This document shows, one piece after another, positions 1-6,963 of a stretch of DNA of 10,132 nucleotides. Within the stretch, counting starts at the first letter, position 1, and every line of letters begins with the position of its first letter. Both the position numbers and the translations under genes were made by a program. The DNA lies in contig CAYYQD010000059.1 of NCBI GenBank assembly GCA_964473735.1, positions 1 to 10,132 on the forward strand, given 5' to 3'. Source of the stretch: JAADCS01 sp964473735. Its GTDB lineage: Bacteria > Hydrothermota > Hydrothermia > LBFQ01. Under the pieces are notes generated by a model that searched no databases, had not been told where the DNA came from, and saw nothing but the letters and a program-made list of their open reading frames with translations.

Positions 1-98
1 GGTATGCGACCGGGGGATCGTGCCCTTTCCATCCACCCGTACGGTATCCCGCCACATTATGTATCGGTCTGACGTCTCCAGAAGATGCGTAGTCCCTT
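1..98. other. Unassigned edge sequence downstream of dnaB
   Basis: No gene can be assigned in this 98-base edge. On the minus strand, just past the dnaB stop, a short frame opens at an ATG near base 57 (MWRDTVRVDGKGTIPRSHT) and runs off the window. On the plus strand a short frame ends at TGA 70-72. A weak -10-like CATAAT lies on the minus strand just before the ATG. Any of these could be the edge of a neighbouring gene, but 20 codons are too few to decide. No terminator hairpin is obvious after dnaB. Confidence 0.3.
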
Positions 99-1472
99 TC
101 ACCACGGAAGGTTACGCTCTACTTCCTCTATGCTTCCGTCCTCCTCGTGCCAGTCGGCGAACTTCATGAACTCCCTGTAGAAGTGCAGTTTTACCGTTCC
201 CTGACTTCCCTGTCGGTTCTTGGCCACCTCCACCTCCACGAGGGTCTCGTCGGCCTCCTTATCGTACTGTCCCGGACGGTAGAGGAGGAGGATTATGTCC
301 GCGTCCTGCTCAAGGGCCCCTGATTCCCGGAGGTCGGCCATCGTGGGTTTCTTGTCCGCCCTCTTCTCAACCTCACGGCTGACCTGAGATATACCCACAA
401 CGGAAACTCCGAGCTCTCCGGCTAAGATCTTCAGGCTCCGGGAGATTTTGGCCAGCTCCTCCGCCCTCGTCATGTTCTTACCTCTACCCCCCTTCAGGTC
501 CATGAGCTGGAGGTAGTCTATGGACACCATACGCACGCCGTACTCCTGCACCACCATACGGGCCTTACTCCTTATCTCAAATATGTCTATACCGTGGGTG
601 ACGTCTATGTAGAAGGGCATCTCCATTATGCGCTCAACGGCGTCGGCGAGCTTGGGAAGGTCCTTTACCGTTATCCTTCCCTCTCGCAGCATGAACATGG
701 GGATACCGCTCTCCATAGCTAAGAGCCGCATGGCCAGAGCCTCCGCAGTCATCTCTAAGGAGAACATGGCGGTAGGTATCCCCTCAAGGGCCATGTTCCG
801 GTGTACGTTCAGTACGAAGGCGGTCTTTCCGACGGAGGGCCTCGCCGCAACGATGATCCACTCGCCGGGGCGGAACCCCCCGGTTATGTGATCCAGCTTC
901 GTGAAACCCGTCAGCACCGCCTCCGATGGCAGGTCCCCGCTTACCCTCGCCTCAAGGGTGTTTAAAAGCCGCAGGGCCACGTCCCCGACGGGTACCCACT
1001 GGGCGGACCTAACCGTTCGCATACGTATGTCAAATATCTCCTTCTCCGCCCTGTCCAGTATGGTGTCGGCATCCAGCTCGTCCTCGTAGGCCAGCTTTAT
1101 GGTGTCGGAGAAGGTGTTTATTATCCCCCTCTTTATGGACTTGTCCTTTACTATCCTCACGTACTGCTCAAAGAGGGATAGGGCTACGGACCCTCTTATA
1201 CGATCAAACACCTCAGCGAGGTAAGGGAGTCCTCCCACCTTGTCCAGAAGGTTCCTCTTACGGAGGTACTCCAGAAGCAGGGCCCCGTCCACGGCCGGGC
1301 TCTCGTTGTATAACGACTTCAGGGCCGAAAAGAGGAGACGGTGCCGTGGGTCGTAGAAGTCCTCCTCCTGAAGCTCCACCACCGCACGGGCTAAGAGGTC
1401 GGGCTTGTACAGGCACGCGGAGAGGACCCCCATCTCGGCGTCGGGGTTGTTGGGAACCTTTATCTCCTGCAT
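99..1472 (-). CDS. dnaB: Replicative DNA helicase DnaB
   Basis: This is the hexameric replicative helicase that unwinds DNA 5'-3' at the replication fork and recruits DnaG primase. The 457-residue product has the usual family length. The N-terminal helical domain covers about residues 6-110 and a linker about 110-180. The RecA-like C-terminal domain follows, with Walker A ARPSVGKTA (210-218), FSLEM (237-241), Walker B VSIDYLQLM (316-324), a SQ sensor (SQVSREVEKR, from 362), LRESGALEQDAD (381-392) and the KNRQG segment (418-422). No intein or truncation is visible. The ATG at 1472 gives the expected MQEIKVPNNPDAE beginning, ahead of the residues that pack the N-terminal domain. It lies only 27 bases after the SdhE-like gene on the same strand. 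A TAGAAT box 9 bases before the ATG suggests that it also has its own promoter. Confidence 0.97.
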   Translation of the reverse strand: MQEIKVPNNPDAEMGVLSACLYKPDLLARAVVELQEEDFYDPRHRLLFSALKSLYNESPAVDGALLLEYLRKRNLLDKVGGLPYLAEVFDRIRGSVALSLFEQYVRIVKDKSIKRGIINTFSDTIKLAYEDELDADTILDRAEKEIFDIRMRTVRSAQWVPVGDVALRLLNTLEARVSGDLPSEAVLTGFTKLDHITGGFRPGEWIIVAARPSVGKTAFVLNVHRNMALEGIPTAMFSLEMTAEALAMRLLAMESGIPMFMLREGRITVKDLPKLADAVERIMEMPFYIDVTHGIDIFEIRSKARMVVQEYGVRMVSIDYLQLMDLKGGRGKNMTRAEELAKISRSLKILAGELGVSVVGISQVSREVEKRADKKPTMADLRESGALEQDADIILLLYRPGQYDKEADETLVEVEVAKNRQGSQGTVKLHFYREFMKFADWHEEDGSIEEVERNLPW

Positions 1473-1481
1473 TGGAGTACA

Positions 1482-1487
1482 ATTCTA
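1482..1487 (-). promoter_or_regulatory. -10-like box (TAGAAT) just before dnaB
   Basis: TAGAAT on the minus strand ends 9 bases before the dnaB ATG. No Shine-Dalgarno sequence is seen before the ATG. No good -35 lies at 16-18 bases, so this rests on the -10 alone and on the same pattern at other genes of the window. If used, it would give a leader of only a few bases. Confidence 0.35.
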
Positions 1488-1499
1488 AGGTGGGGCTGA

Positions 1500-1751
1500 C
1501 TACCCGCCTATCCCCAGTATCCTGAGTCCCTGACGGACGTCCTCCGGAGGTTCCTCCTTACCGTAGACGTACCTCTCAAGCTCCCTATCGTACAGGGAGA
1601 CCACCCTAAGGACGGCGTCTATCTCCTCCGGTGTTAGACTTCCGAGGTCTATCCTCTCCACGGCCTCCCTGAGGAGCTCCTCCATCTGCGAGGATGCCCT
1701 GTGGAACACGAGGTACTTTATGCGTTTGACCTTCAGCTCCCTATCCATCAC
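1500..1751 (-). CDS. SdhE-like FAD assembly factor (divergent motif)
   Basis: This 83-residue protein resembles SdhE/YgfY (Sdh5 family). That family is small and helical, and helps attach FAD covalently to the flavoprotein subunit of succinate dehydrogenase or fumarate reductase. The order of features matches: a basic start, KRIKYLVFHR (9-18), then MEELL (23-27), an LTPEEIDAVLRVV helix (39-51), and the DxELxRYVYG block (55-64) where the family has DPDLxxWL. The family's RGxxE motif reads RASSQ (18-22), so Gly is replaced by Ala and Glu by Gln. The start could be GTG 1751 or ATG 1748. The ATG shares one base with the rhodanese stop (TGATG) and sits behind AAGGTG, so I prefer it. A membrane anchor of the same enzyme class lies two genes upstream, which supports the call. 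A small unrelated helical protein remains possible. Confidence 0.5.
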   Translation of the reverse strand: MMDRELKVKRIKYLVFHRASSQMEELLREAVERIDLGSLTPEEIDAVLRVVSLYDRELERYVYGKEEPPEDVRQGLRILGIGG

Positions 1752-2047
1752 CTTACCACGTAAAACGCCTTAAAACCGTGCTCCCGCAGGATTTTGGCCG
1801 CCTCCCGGCCTATCCCTCCGCGCGGGCAGGAGCACACCGCGACGTAGTAATCGTACCCACGGGGGGGAAGATGCCCGGCCAGTATATCCGTAAGGGGGAG
1901 GTTGTACTTAGCCCCTAAGGGTGCCCTCCTGAAGAAGGAGTGGGAGCGCACGTCAATCAGGAGAACCTTGCCTTTAAGCAGGGCTACGCTGTCCTCCGCT
2001 ATGGCCAGACTGTCTAAGCCGACTGAAGCGTAAAGTACCCATACCAT
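1748..2047 (-). CDS. Small single-domain rhodanese-like protein
   Basis: This is a 99-residue rhodanese-fold protein, the kind that carries sulfane sulfur as a cysteine persulfide. Visible features are LLIDVRSHSFFRRAPLGAKY (29-48), the usual strand/DVR/substrate-entry region, then NLPL. The active loop AVCSCPRGGIGREAAKILRE runs from 70, with Cys72 as the likely persulfide cysteine and Cys74 beside it. The C-x-C-P start resembles the variant loops seen in some single-domain rhodaneses rather than the common CRxGxR loop. The protein stops right after the last strand (FKAFYVVR) and lacks the usual LxGG...W tail. The ATG at 2047 overlaps the upstream anchor gene by 34 bases with no clear ribosome site, so the true start may be a little downstream. 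It is cytoplasmic, with no signal peptide. Its tie to the SDH/FRD-like neighbours is by operon only. Confidence 0.72.
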   Translation of the reverse strand: MVWVLYASVGLDSLAIAEDSVALLKGKVLLIDVRSHSFFRRAPLGAKYNLPLTDILAGHLPPRGYDYYVAVCSCPRGGIGREAAKILREHGFKAFYVVR

Positions 2048-2388
2048 GCCGCAAACGTGCCGTAAAGGAAGAAGAGGAGCCCCAACACGACCAGAGCGAC
2101 CCCGATGGCCCTGCGGTAAGGCCTGAGGGAGTTTATCTCCGTCAGTATTCCGAAGAGCCCGTAGAATCCGTGGTAGAGTCCGAACCCCACGAAGAAGGTG
2201 TAGAGGACGGTCATTATGAGGTCCTTAGAGCGGGAGAGGACGCTCATCCAGTTGAGGGGGTTGGAGGGGTCCGTCATGGGAGCGGACGCCCCGGCGGAGA
2301 AGTGCATGAGGGAAAGGTGAGCGAACAGGAGGAAGAAGAGGAAGAAACCCGCTATAAGGTGAAAGGCCCAGAGCTTCCCGTTTTTCAT
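2014..2388 (-). CDS. SDH/FRD-type cytochrome b membrane anchor subunit (candidate)
   Basis: The 124-residue protein has three predicted membrane helices: about 7-30, 57-82 and 94-118. Helix 1 carries His10, His24 and His29. Helix 2 ends with FGLYHGFYGLFGILTEI, where His73 followed by G-x-x-G-L and an acidic residue (Glu84) resembles the HxxxGLxxxxxD heme-ligand segment of succinate dehydrogenase/fumarate reductase anchor subunits. Such subunits hold the catalytic dimer on the membrane, bind heme b and exchange electrons with quinone. The catalytic subunits are not in this window. An SdhE-like factor two genes on in the same operon supports the call. It could instead be another small heme or quinone membrane protein. 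The ATG at 2388 sits 7 bases after a TAGAAT box, with no Shine-Dalgarno sequence. Confidence 0.55.
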   Translation of the reverse strand: MKNGKLWAFHLIAGFFLFFLLFAHLSLMHFSAGASAPMTDPSNPLNWMSVLSRSKDLIMTVLYTFFVGFGLYHGFYGLFGILTEINSLRPYRRAIGVALVVLGLLFFLYGTFAAWYGYFTLQSA

Positions 2389-2395
2389 AGAGGAT

Positions 2396-2425
2396 ATTCT
2401 ACTGCCGTTTTACCCCCTCGGTTCC
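2396..2425 (-). promoter_or_regulatory. Promoter for the anchor-rhodanese-sdhE operon
   Basis: On the minus strand, TAGAAT (2401-2396) ends 7 bases before the ATG at 2388. GGAAC (2425-2421) lies 19 bases upstream of it. The same GGAAC-N19-TAGAAT arrangement is found before mazG. There is no TTGACA-like -35. The spacing to the ATG predicts a leaderless transcript. Confidence 0.45.
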
Positions 2426-2430
2426 CCCTA

Positions 2431-2465
2431 TTGGAATACGAAGTTCGCACCTTTAAAATAACGGC
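2431..2465 (+). promoter_or_regulatory. Promoter of the glmS operon, predicted leaderless
   Basis: TTGGAA (2431-2436) and TAAAAT (2454-2459) are separated by 17 bases, an ordinary sigma-70-type layout. The -10 box ends 6 bases before the GTG of glmS, so the expected transcription start falls on or next to the start codon. No ribosome-binding site would be transcribed. This promoter probably drives the whole glmS / McrB-like / histidine kinase unit, since no other promoter-sized gap exists in it. Confidence 0.6.
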
Positions 2466-4298
2466 GTGTGCGGAATCGTAGGATACGTAGGTCGTAAGGA
2501 TGCGGAATCCGTTTTGACTGTGGGACTCCAGAAGCTGGAGTACAGGGGGTACGACTCCGCCGGTATAGCCCTGCTGACGGATGACGGTATAGTCGTCAGG
2601 AAGAGGGTAGGGAAGATATACGACCTCATAAGTAGCCTTGAGGCTGACCCCCTTCCCAAGTCCGATATAGGAATAGCCCACACCCGGTGGGCGACGCACG
2701 GAGGGGTATGCGACACCAACGCCCATCCCCACGTCTCCAAGGAGGGGTTATTCGCCGTAGTACATAACGGCATAATAGACAACTACTCCGCCCTGAAAGA
2801 GAGGCTTGAGAGGGAGGGTTATACCTTTTACTCCGAGACCGACACGGAGGTAATAGCCAACCTGCTTGAGTACAACTACTTGAAGGAGGGGGACCTCCTG
2901 CGGGCCATAGTGCGCACCGTAAACGAGCTTAAGGGCTCCTTTGCCCTCGCCGTACTCTTCAAAGAGGACCCGGACCTGATAGTGGGCGTCAGGAAGGACA
3001 GTCCGCTGGTGGTGGGATTGGGAGAGGAGGAGAACATACTGGCGTCGGACGCCGTGGCCGTTCTACCTCACACCAAGAGGGTCGTATATCTGAACGACGG
3101 TGAGATAGCCTTCGTGAGACGCTCATCGGTTGATTTCTACGACTTCAACGGCAACCCTATAGAGAAGGAGGTCAGGATCCTTGAATACGACGAGGGAGAC
3201 GCCGAGAAGGGTCCGTACCCCCACTTCATGCTCAAGGAAATATACGAGCAGCCCAGAGTTCTATCTACGAACGTGGAGAGGTACGTGCGCTCCCTAAGGC
3301 CCGTACTCCTTAGAGACCTCAACCTGCGCAAGCTTCTCCTCAACAAGAACAGGATAATAATTGAGGCGGCTGGAACCTCCTACCACGCCGGTCTGGTCGG
3401 GAAGTACCTGCTTGAGACCTACGCCGGGATACCGGTTGAGGTGGAGTACTCCTCCGAATTCTCCCACCGTAAGTTGGTGACCGACTCCCGCACCCTCGTG
3501 GTGGCCATAAGTCAGTCGGGGGAGACCGCCGACACCATAGACGGCCTCAGGCACGCCAGAAAGTACGGCCTTGAGGTCCTGTCCATAGTCAACAGGCCGG
3601 AGAGCACCATCGCCCGGGAGAGCGATTACGTCATATACACCAACGCCGGCATAGAGGTGGGTGTGGCCTCAACGAAGGCTTACGTGGCGCAGGTTCAGGT
3701 TCTCACCCTTCTGGCCCTTGAGCTGGCTAACGTGAAGGGGTACCTGACGGAGGAGGAGCTGGAGGGGATGATGAGGCAGATGGAGGCCCTGCCCGAGAAG
3801 GTGGAGAGGGTGTTGGCCCTTGACGCCCACATAGAGCACATAGCAGAGAGGTTGTACAGGTCCACGAACGTGATGTTCTTAGGGAGGGGTATAAACTATC
3901 CTACCGCCCTTGAGGGGGCACTGAAGCTGAAGGAAGTTAGCTACATCCACGCCATAGGCTACGCCGCCGGTGAGATGAAGCACGGCCCACTGGCCCTCGT
4001 AGACAACAACCTGCCCGTCGTGGTCATAAACCCCCGGTCCTCGGTGTACGAGCTGACCGTGAGCTCAACCCACGAGGTGGTGGCCCGGGGTGGTAGGGTC
4101 GTGAGCGTAATAACGGAGGGGGACAGGAGGATGGCCGAGCTCTCGGAGTTCTCGGTGTTCGTTCCCGACGTGCCGGAGTTCCTTACGCCCATACTGACTA
4201 TAGTACCCCTGCAGCTCTTGGCGTACTACGCTGCCGTACTCCGCGGGGTGGACCCCGATAAGCCCCGCAATCTGGCCAAGTCGGTTACGGTCCGGTAG
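2466..4298 (+). CDS. glmS: Glutamine-fructose-6-phosphate aminotransferase (isomerizing) GlmS
   Basis: GlmS makes glucosamine-6-phosphate from fructose-6-phosphate and glutamine, the first step towards UDP-GlcNAc for peptidoglycan and lipopolysaccharide. The 610-residue product has full family length. Cys2 (MCGIVGYVG) is the glutaminase nucleophile, so the GTG at 2466 must be the start. The glutaminase domain covers about 2-215 (EYRGYDSAG, HTRWATHG, HNGIIDNY). The first SIS domain starts near 293 (AAGTSYHAG, ISQSGETADT). The second starts near 472 (GRGINYPTALEGALKLKEVS, then GEMKHGPLAL). It ends in PRNLAKSVTV, the usual C-terminal tail that gates the active sites. No glmS ribozyme is seen. 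The spacer upstream is only 77 bases and the promoter abuts the GTG, so there is no room for one. Its stop overlaps the next start (TAGTG). Confidence 0.98.
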   Translation: MCGIVGYVGRKDAESVLTVGLQKLEYRGYDSAGIALLTDDGIVVRKRVGKIYDLISSLEADPLPKSDIGIAHTRWATHGGVCDTNAHPHVSKEGLFAVVHNGIIDNYSALKERLEREGYTFYSETDTEVIANLLEYNYLKEGDLLRAIVRTVNELKGSFALAVLFKEDPDLIVGVRKDSPLVVGLGEEENILASDAVAVLPHTKRVVYLNDGEIAFVRRSSVDFYDFNGNPIEKEVRILEYDEGDAEKGPYPHFMLKEIYEQPRVLSTNVERYVRSLRPVLLRDLNLRKLLLNKNRIIIEAAGTSYHAGLVGKYLLETYAGIPVEVEYSSEFSHRKLVTDSRTLVVAISQSGETADTIDGLRHARKYGLEVLSIVNRPESTIARESDYVIYTNAGIEVGVASTKAYVAQVQVLTLLALELANVKGYLTEEELEGMMRQMEALPEKVERVLALDAHIEHIAERLYRSTNVMFLGRGINYPTALEGALKLKEVSYIHAIGYAAGEMKHGPLALVDNNLPVVVINPRSSVYELTVSSTHEVVARGGRVVSVITEGDRRMAELSEFSVFVPDVPEFLTPILTIVPLQLLAYYAAVLRGVDPDKPRNLAKSVTVR

Positions 4299-5893
4299 TG
4301 AGCGATATAAGAGAGGTCGTACCTTTCCTTGAGGAATTTACCGGTGAAGGTGCCATATACGAGGATGATAGGGTATCCGTAGGTCTTTTCAGGGTTGAGG
4401 CCGCAGAGGATGGGGTGTACGTGTTCAGCACCCTCTTTCCCGGTGTCCTTCCCCATATCTTCCGTATCCGCTTGAGCGGTGGGAGAGTGTGGCTGATGCG
4501 GTTTTACTCTACGGACGGAAGCGCCGTACCCCACAAACCTCTACTTAGGGAGACGGCGGAGGACAGGTTGAAGGAGATGTTCCGTCCCTTTTTAAGGGGG
4601 CCGTACGTGGTCAGGTTCTCCGGGGAGGGAAACGTTAAGGACGAGGAGGAGCTACTATCCCGTTTGAAGCACCCGGCCCTCCAACCGGACCGTTTCGCAC
4701 GGCTGGAAATCCTGTACCGGGGAGAGTTCCCCGAGGCCTTTTTCTCCCTTCTTTCCGAGATGCGCAGGGAGTACGCTAAGAAGTTCTCCAAGAGGGAGCG
4801 CACCTTAGACGCCATCGTACATGCTCTGGGGGGAAGGAGCTTCACCCGGGTTGAAGGGGAATGGCAGTACGTACGTACCGAGAAGGGTACCTTCCTCTGT
4901 GCCCGGGAGGTGGGTCGGGAGGATTACGGCATATTCCTGCTCCACAACGGGTACATCGGACGCTTCCAGACCTTTACCACCTCTCCCGTCATGGGGAACG
5001 CCCCCTTCGTCTCCGGGACCGTCCCCGACATCTCCGGGGACTACGTCTTCTTGGGCTACTCGTCCTCTATGGACGCCGTCCTTGAGAACGTACGGGGGGT
5101 CGTAGAGGCGCCCAGAGTGGCCATAACGTGGGAGCTCTCCCGGAGGGAGGAGGAGCTAATATCGCTCCTCTACAGGTACAGGAACGCCATCATAGTGGGG
5201 CCTCCGGGGACGGGGAAGACCTACGTAGCACGTAGAGTGGCGGAGAGGATAGCGGGGAAGGAGGGAAGGAACTGGGTGTTGGTACAGGCTTCACCGTCCT
5301 TACGTTACGAGGAGTTCGTTGAGGGTCTGAGGCCGGTCAAAGCACCGGGAGGAGTGGCGTTTGACGTGGTGGAGGGCCCCTTCCTCCGAATGGTCAGGAT
5401 GGCGCGTGAGAACCCCGACGAGCGTTTCGTGGTTGTACTGGACGAGATGAACAGGGGAAACCTCCCGGCTATATTAGGGGATCTCCTATACGCCCTTGAG
5501 TACAGGGGAAGGCCCGTGATCAGACCTTACTCCAAGAAGCCTCTGGTCGTGCCCGACAACCTCTTCTTCGTGGGGACGATGAACGAGAGGGACGTCAGTA
5601 CCCTGCAGATGGATCAGGCCATACTCCGCCGTTTTCCCGTGGTATTCTTTGAACCGGACGAGGAGGAGTTGAGGGATTATCTAAAAGGGAAGGGGTGGTC
5701 TCCGGAGGACGTTGAGTGGGCCGTAGGTATTTTTAGGAGGTTGAACGAGGCCACCGGAGGTTCCATAGGCCACGCGTACCTCTTCGCCGATGACCCGGAC
5801 GACCTTAGAGATAAGCTCCACTACTTCGTCCGTCCCCTGATCCGCTTCAAGCTGGGGAAGGACCTGAAGGACGTACTCGGAGACCTGATTTGA
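4298..5893 (+). CDS. McrB-like AAA+ NTPase without McrC
   Basis: The C-terminal half is an McrB-type AAA+ motor: Walker A GPPGTGKT (301-308), PSLRYEEFVEGLRP (333-346, the family's SYEDFVEGxRP), Walker B VVVLDEMNRGN (378-388), GTMNERD (426-432), an RRF finger (444-446) and IGHAYLF (490-496, the family's IGHSYF). In E. coli McrB the NTAD motif gives GTP preference; here it reads NERD, so nucleotide choice may differ. The N-terminal part (about 1-285) is beta-rich with a charged helical stretch near 145-180. I do not recognise it; in McrB proteins this end usually recognises modified DNA. No McrC nuclease gene follows, so it is not a standard McrBC restriction unit. The GTG start shares one base with the glmS stop, and the end overlaps the kinase gene by 4 bases. 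No signal peptide or membrane helix is seen. I am fairly sure of the family, not of the role. Confidence 0.8.
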   Translation: MSDIREVVPFLEEFTGEGAIYEDDRVSVGLFRVEAAEDGVYVFSTLFPGVLPHIFRIRLSGGRVWLMRFYSTDGSAVPHKPLLRETAEDRLKEMFRPFLRGPYVVRFSGEGNVKDEEELLSRLKHPALQPDRFARLEILYRGEFPEAFFSLLSEMRREYAKKFSKRERTLDAIVHALGGRSFTRVEGEWQYVRTEKGTFLCAREVGREDYGIFLLHNGYIGRFQTFTTSPVMGNAPFVSGTVPDISGDYVFLGYSSSMDAVLENVRGVVEAPRVAITWELSRREEELISLLYRYRNAIIVGPPGTGKTYVARRVAERIAGKEGRNWVLVQASPSLRYEEFVEGLRPVKAPGGVAFDVVEGPFLRMVRMARENPDERFVVVLDEMNRGNLPAILGDLLYALEYRGRPVIRPYSKKPLVVPDNLFFVGTMNERDVSTLQMDQAILRRFPVVFFEPDEEELRDYLKGKGWSPEDVEWAVGIFRRLNEATGGSIGHAYLFADDPDDLRDKLHYFVRPLIRFKLGKDLKDVLGDLI

Positions 5894-6963
5894 AGGGGAG
5901 GTTCGTCTTCTTCTTCCTGCTGTGGGTCCTGACCCTCTCCGGTATGGCCCTATCTTTCTGGGTGGTCAACAAGCTTGAGGAGAACGCCAAGAGCAGCTCC
6001 CGGGCCCTATCAATTCTGGTATCCACCCTCCTCATCTCCTCCCTCTCAAACGATGAGATCTACAATAACCTAAAGAAGGTAACCAGAGACATAGACTTCC
6101 CCGTGGCCATAATAGACAACTCGGGTAAGGTTCGGGTGGTGAAAAACGTAAGGGAGGACGAGATAGACCGACTCCACTTCAAGGAGGACATAACCTACTA
6201 CGGCCAAAAGATAGGCGAGCTCCTGTACGACTACCCCCACTACACGCGATGGCTTCGTTGGATAAACGTCTCCCTCTTTCTGGGCCTCCTTACCATCTCT
6301 CTGATATTCTTCTACGCTGCCTATATGGCCGAGAGGTACGAGTACTCGGAGTTCTGGGCAGGGTTCGCCAAGGGGTTGGCCCACCAGTTAGCCACTCCCA
6401 TCTCCTCTTTACACGGGTGGTACGAGGTAATAAAGGACAGGATACCGCCGGAGGCCCGGGAGGGTATGGCCAGAGACCTGAAGAGGCTAACCTCTATACT
6501 CCGGAGGTTCTCTAAGCTCGGAGGTGAGCCGGAGCTGGTTGAAGTCTCCCTTCGCCCGGTGGTGGAGGACGTGGTTGAGGAGATGGGGAGGAAGTACAGG
6601 AACGTCTTCATAGAGGTAAGGGTGGATGCGGAAGTAAGGGTGAAAGGGGACGCCGAGCTCTTGGGATGGGCGGTTGAGAATTTCATAAAGAACTCCGTTG
6701 AGGCCGGAGCCACCCGCATAAGGGTGGGCACGAGGGTGAAGGGTAAAGAGGTGTGCCTTTTCGTTGAAGACAACGGGAAGGGGTTTGACCGTGAGGGGAG
6801 GAAAAAGGCATTTAAGAAGTCCTTTTCAACCAAGCAGAGAGGGTGGGGCGTAGGACTAACGCTGGTTAAAAAGATAGCCCAGATACACCGGGGGAGAGTC
6901 TTCATAGAGGAGAGCGAGCCCTACTACAGGACAGTGGTCGTCCTATGTCTCCCTGCCGTCTGA
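5890..6963 (+). CDS. Membrane sensor histidine kinase, orphan
   Basis: This 357-residue kinase has two membrane helices (about 5-27 and 123-146) around an extracytoplasmic sensor region of about 95 residues. The kinase core comes soon after helix 2, with little room for a HAMP domain. The H-box AHQLATPISSLHGW places the phospho-acceptor at His165. An N-box follows (ENFIKNSVEAG, 263-273), then G1 VEDNGKGF (292-299), FKKSFSTK (308-315) and G2 GWGVGLTLVKK (318-328). The residue after the histidine is Gln rather than the usual Glu/Asp; HQLGTP-type boxes occur in some kinase groups. The TTG start at 5890 overlaps the upstream stop (TTGA), with GGAG 7 bases before it. No response regulator gene lies next to it, so its partner is elsewhere. 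Co-transcription with glmS suggests that its signal could concern the envelope, but that is inference. Confidence 0.92.
   Translation: MKGRFVFFFLLWVLTLSGMALSFWVVNKLEENAKSSSRALSILVSTLLISSLSNDEIYNNLKKVTRDIDFPVAIIDNSGKVRVVKNVREDEIDRLHFKEDITYYGQKIGELLYDYPHYTRWLRWINVSLFLGLLTISLIFFYAAYMAERYEYSEFWAGFAKGLAHQLATPISSLHGWYEVIKDRIPPEAREGMARDLKRLTSILRRFSKLGGEPELVEVSLRPVVEDVVEEMGRKYRNVFIEVRVDAEVRVKGDAELLGWAVENFIKNSVEAGATRIRVGTRVKGKEVCLFVEDNGKGFDREGRKKAFKKSFSTKQRGWGVGLTLVKKIAQIHRGRVFIEESEPYYRTVVVLCLPAV

Noticed and set aside
2389..2465. glmS ribozyme or other leader riboswitch upstream of glmS
   Set aside because: The spacer is 77 bases and the -10 box abuts the start codon, so no leader RNA is transcribed in front of glmS.
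6321..6905. 194-codon open frame on the minus strand opposite the histidine kinase
   Set aside because: It lies wholly within the kinase core motifs. Its product is a low-complexity Ser/Thr/Phe/Pro sequence, as expected from a shadow frame.
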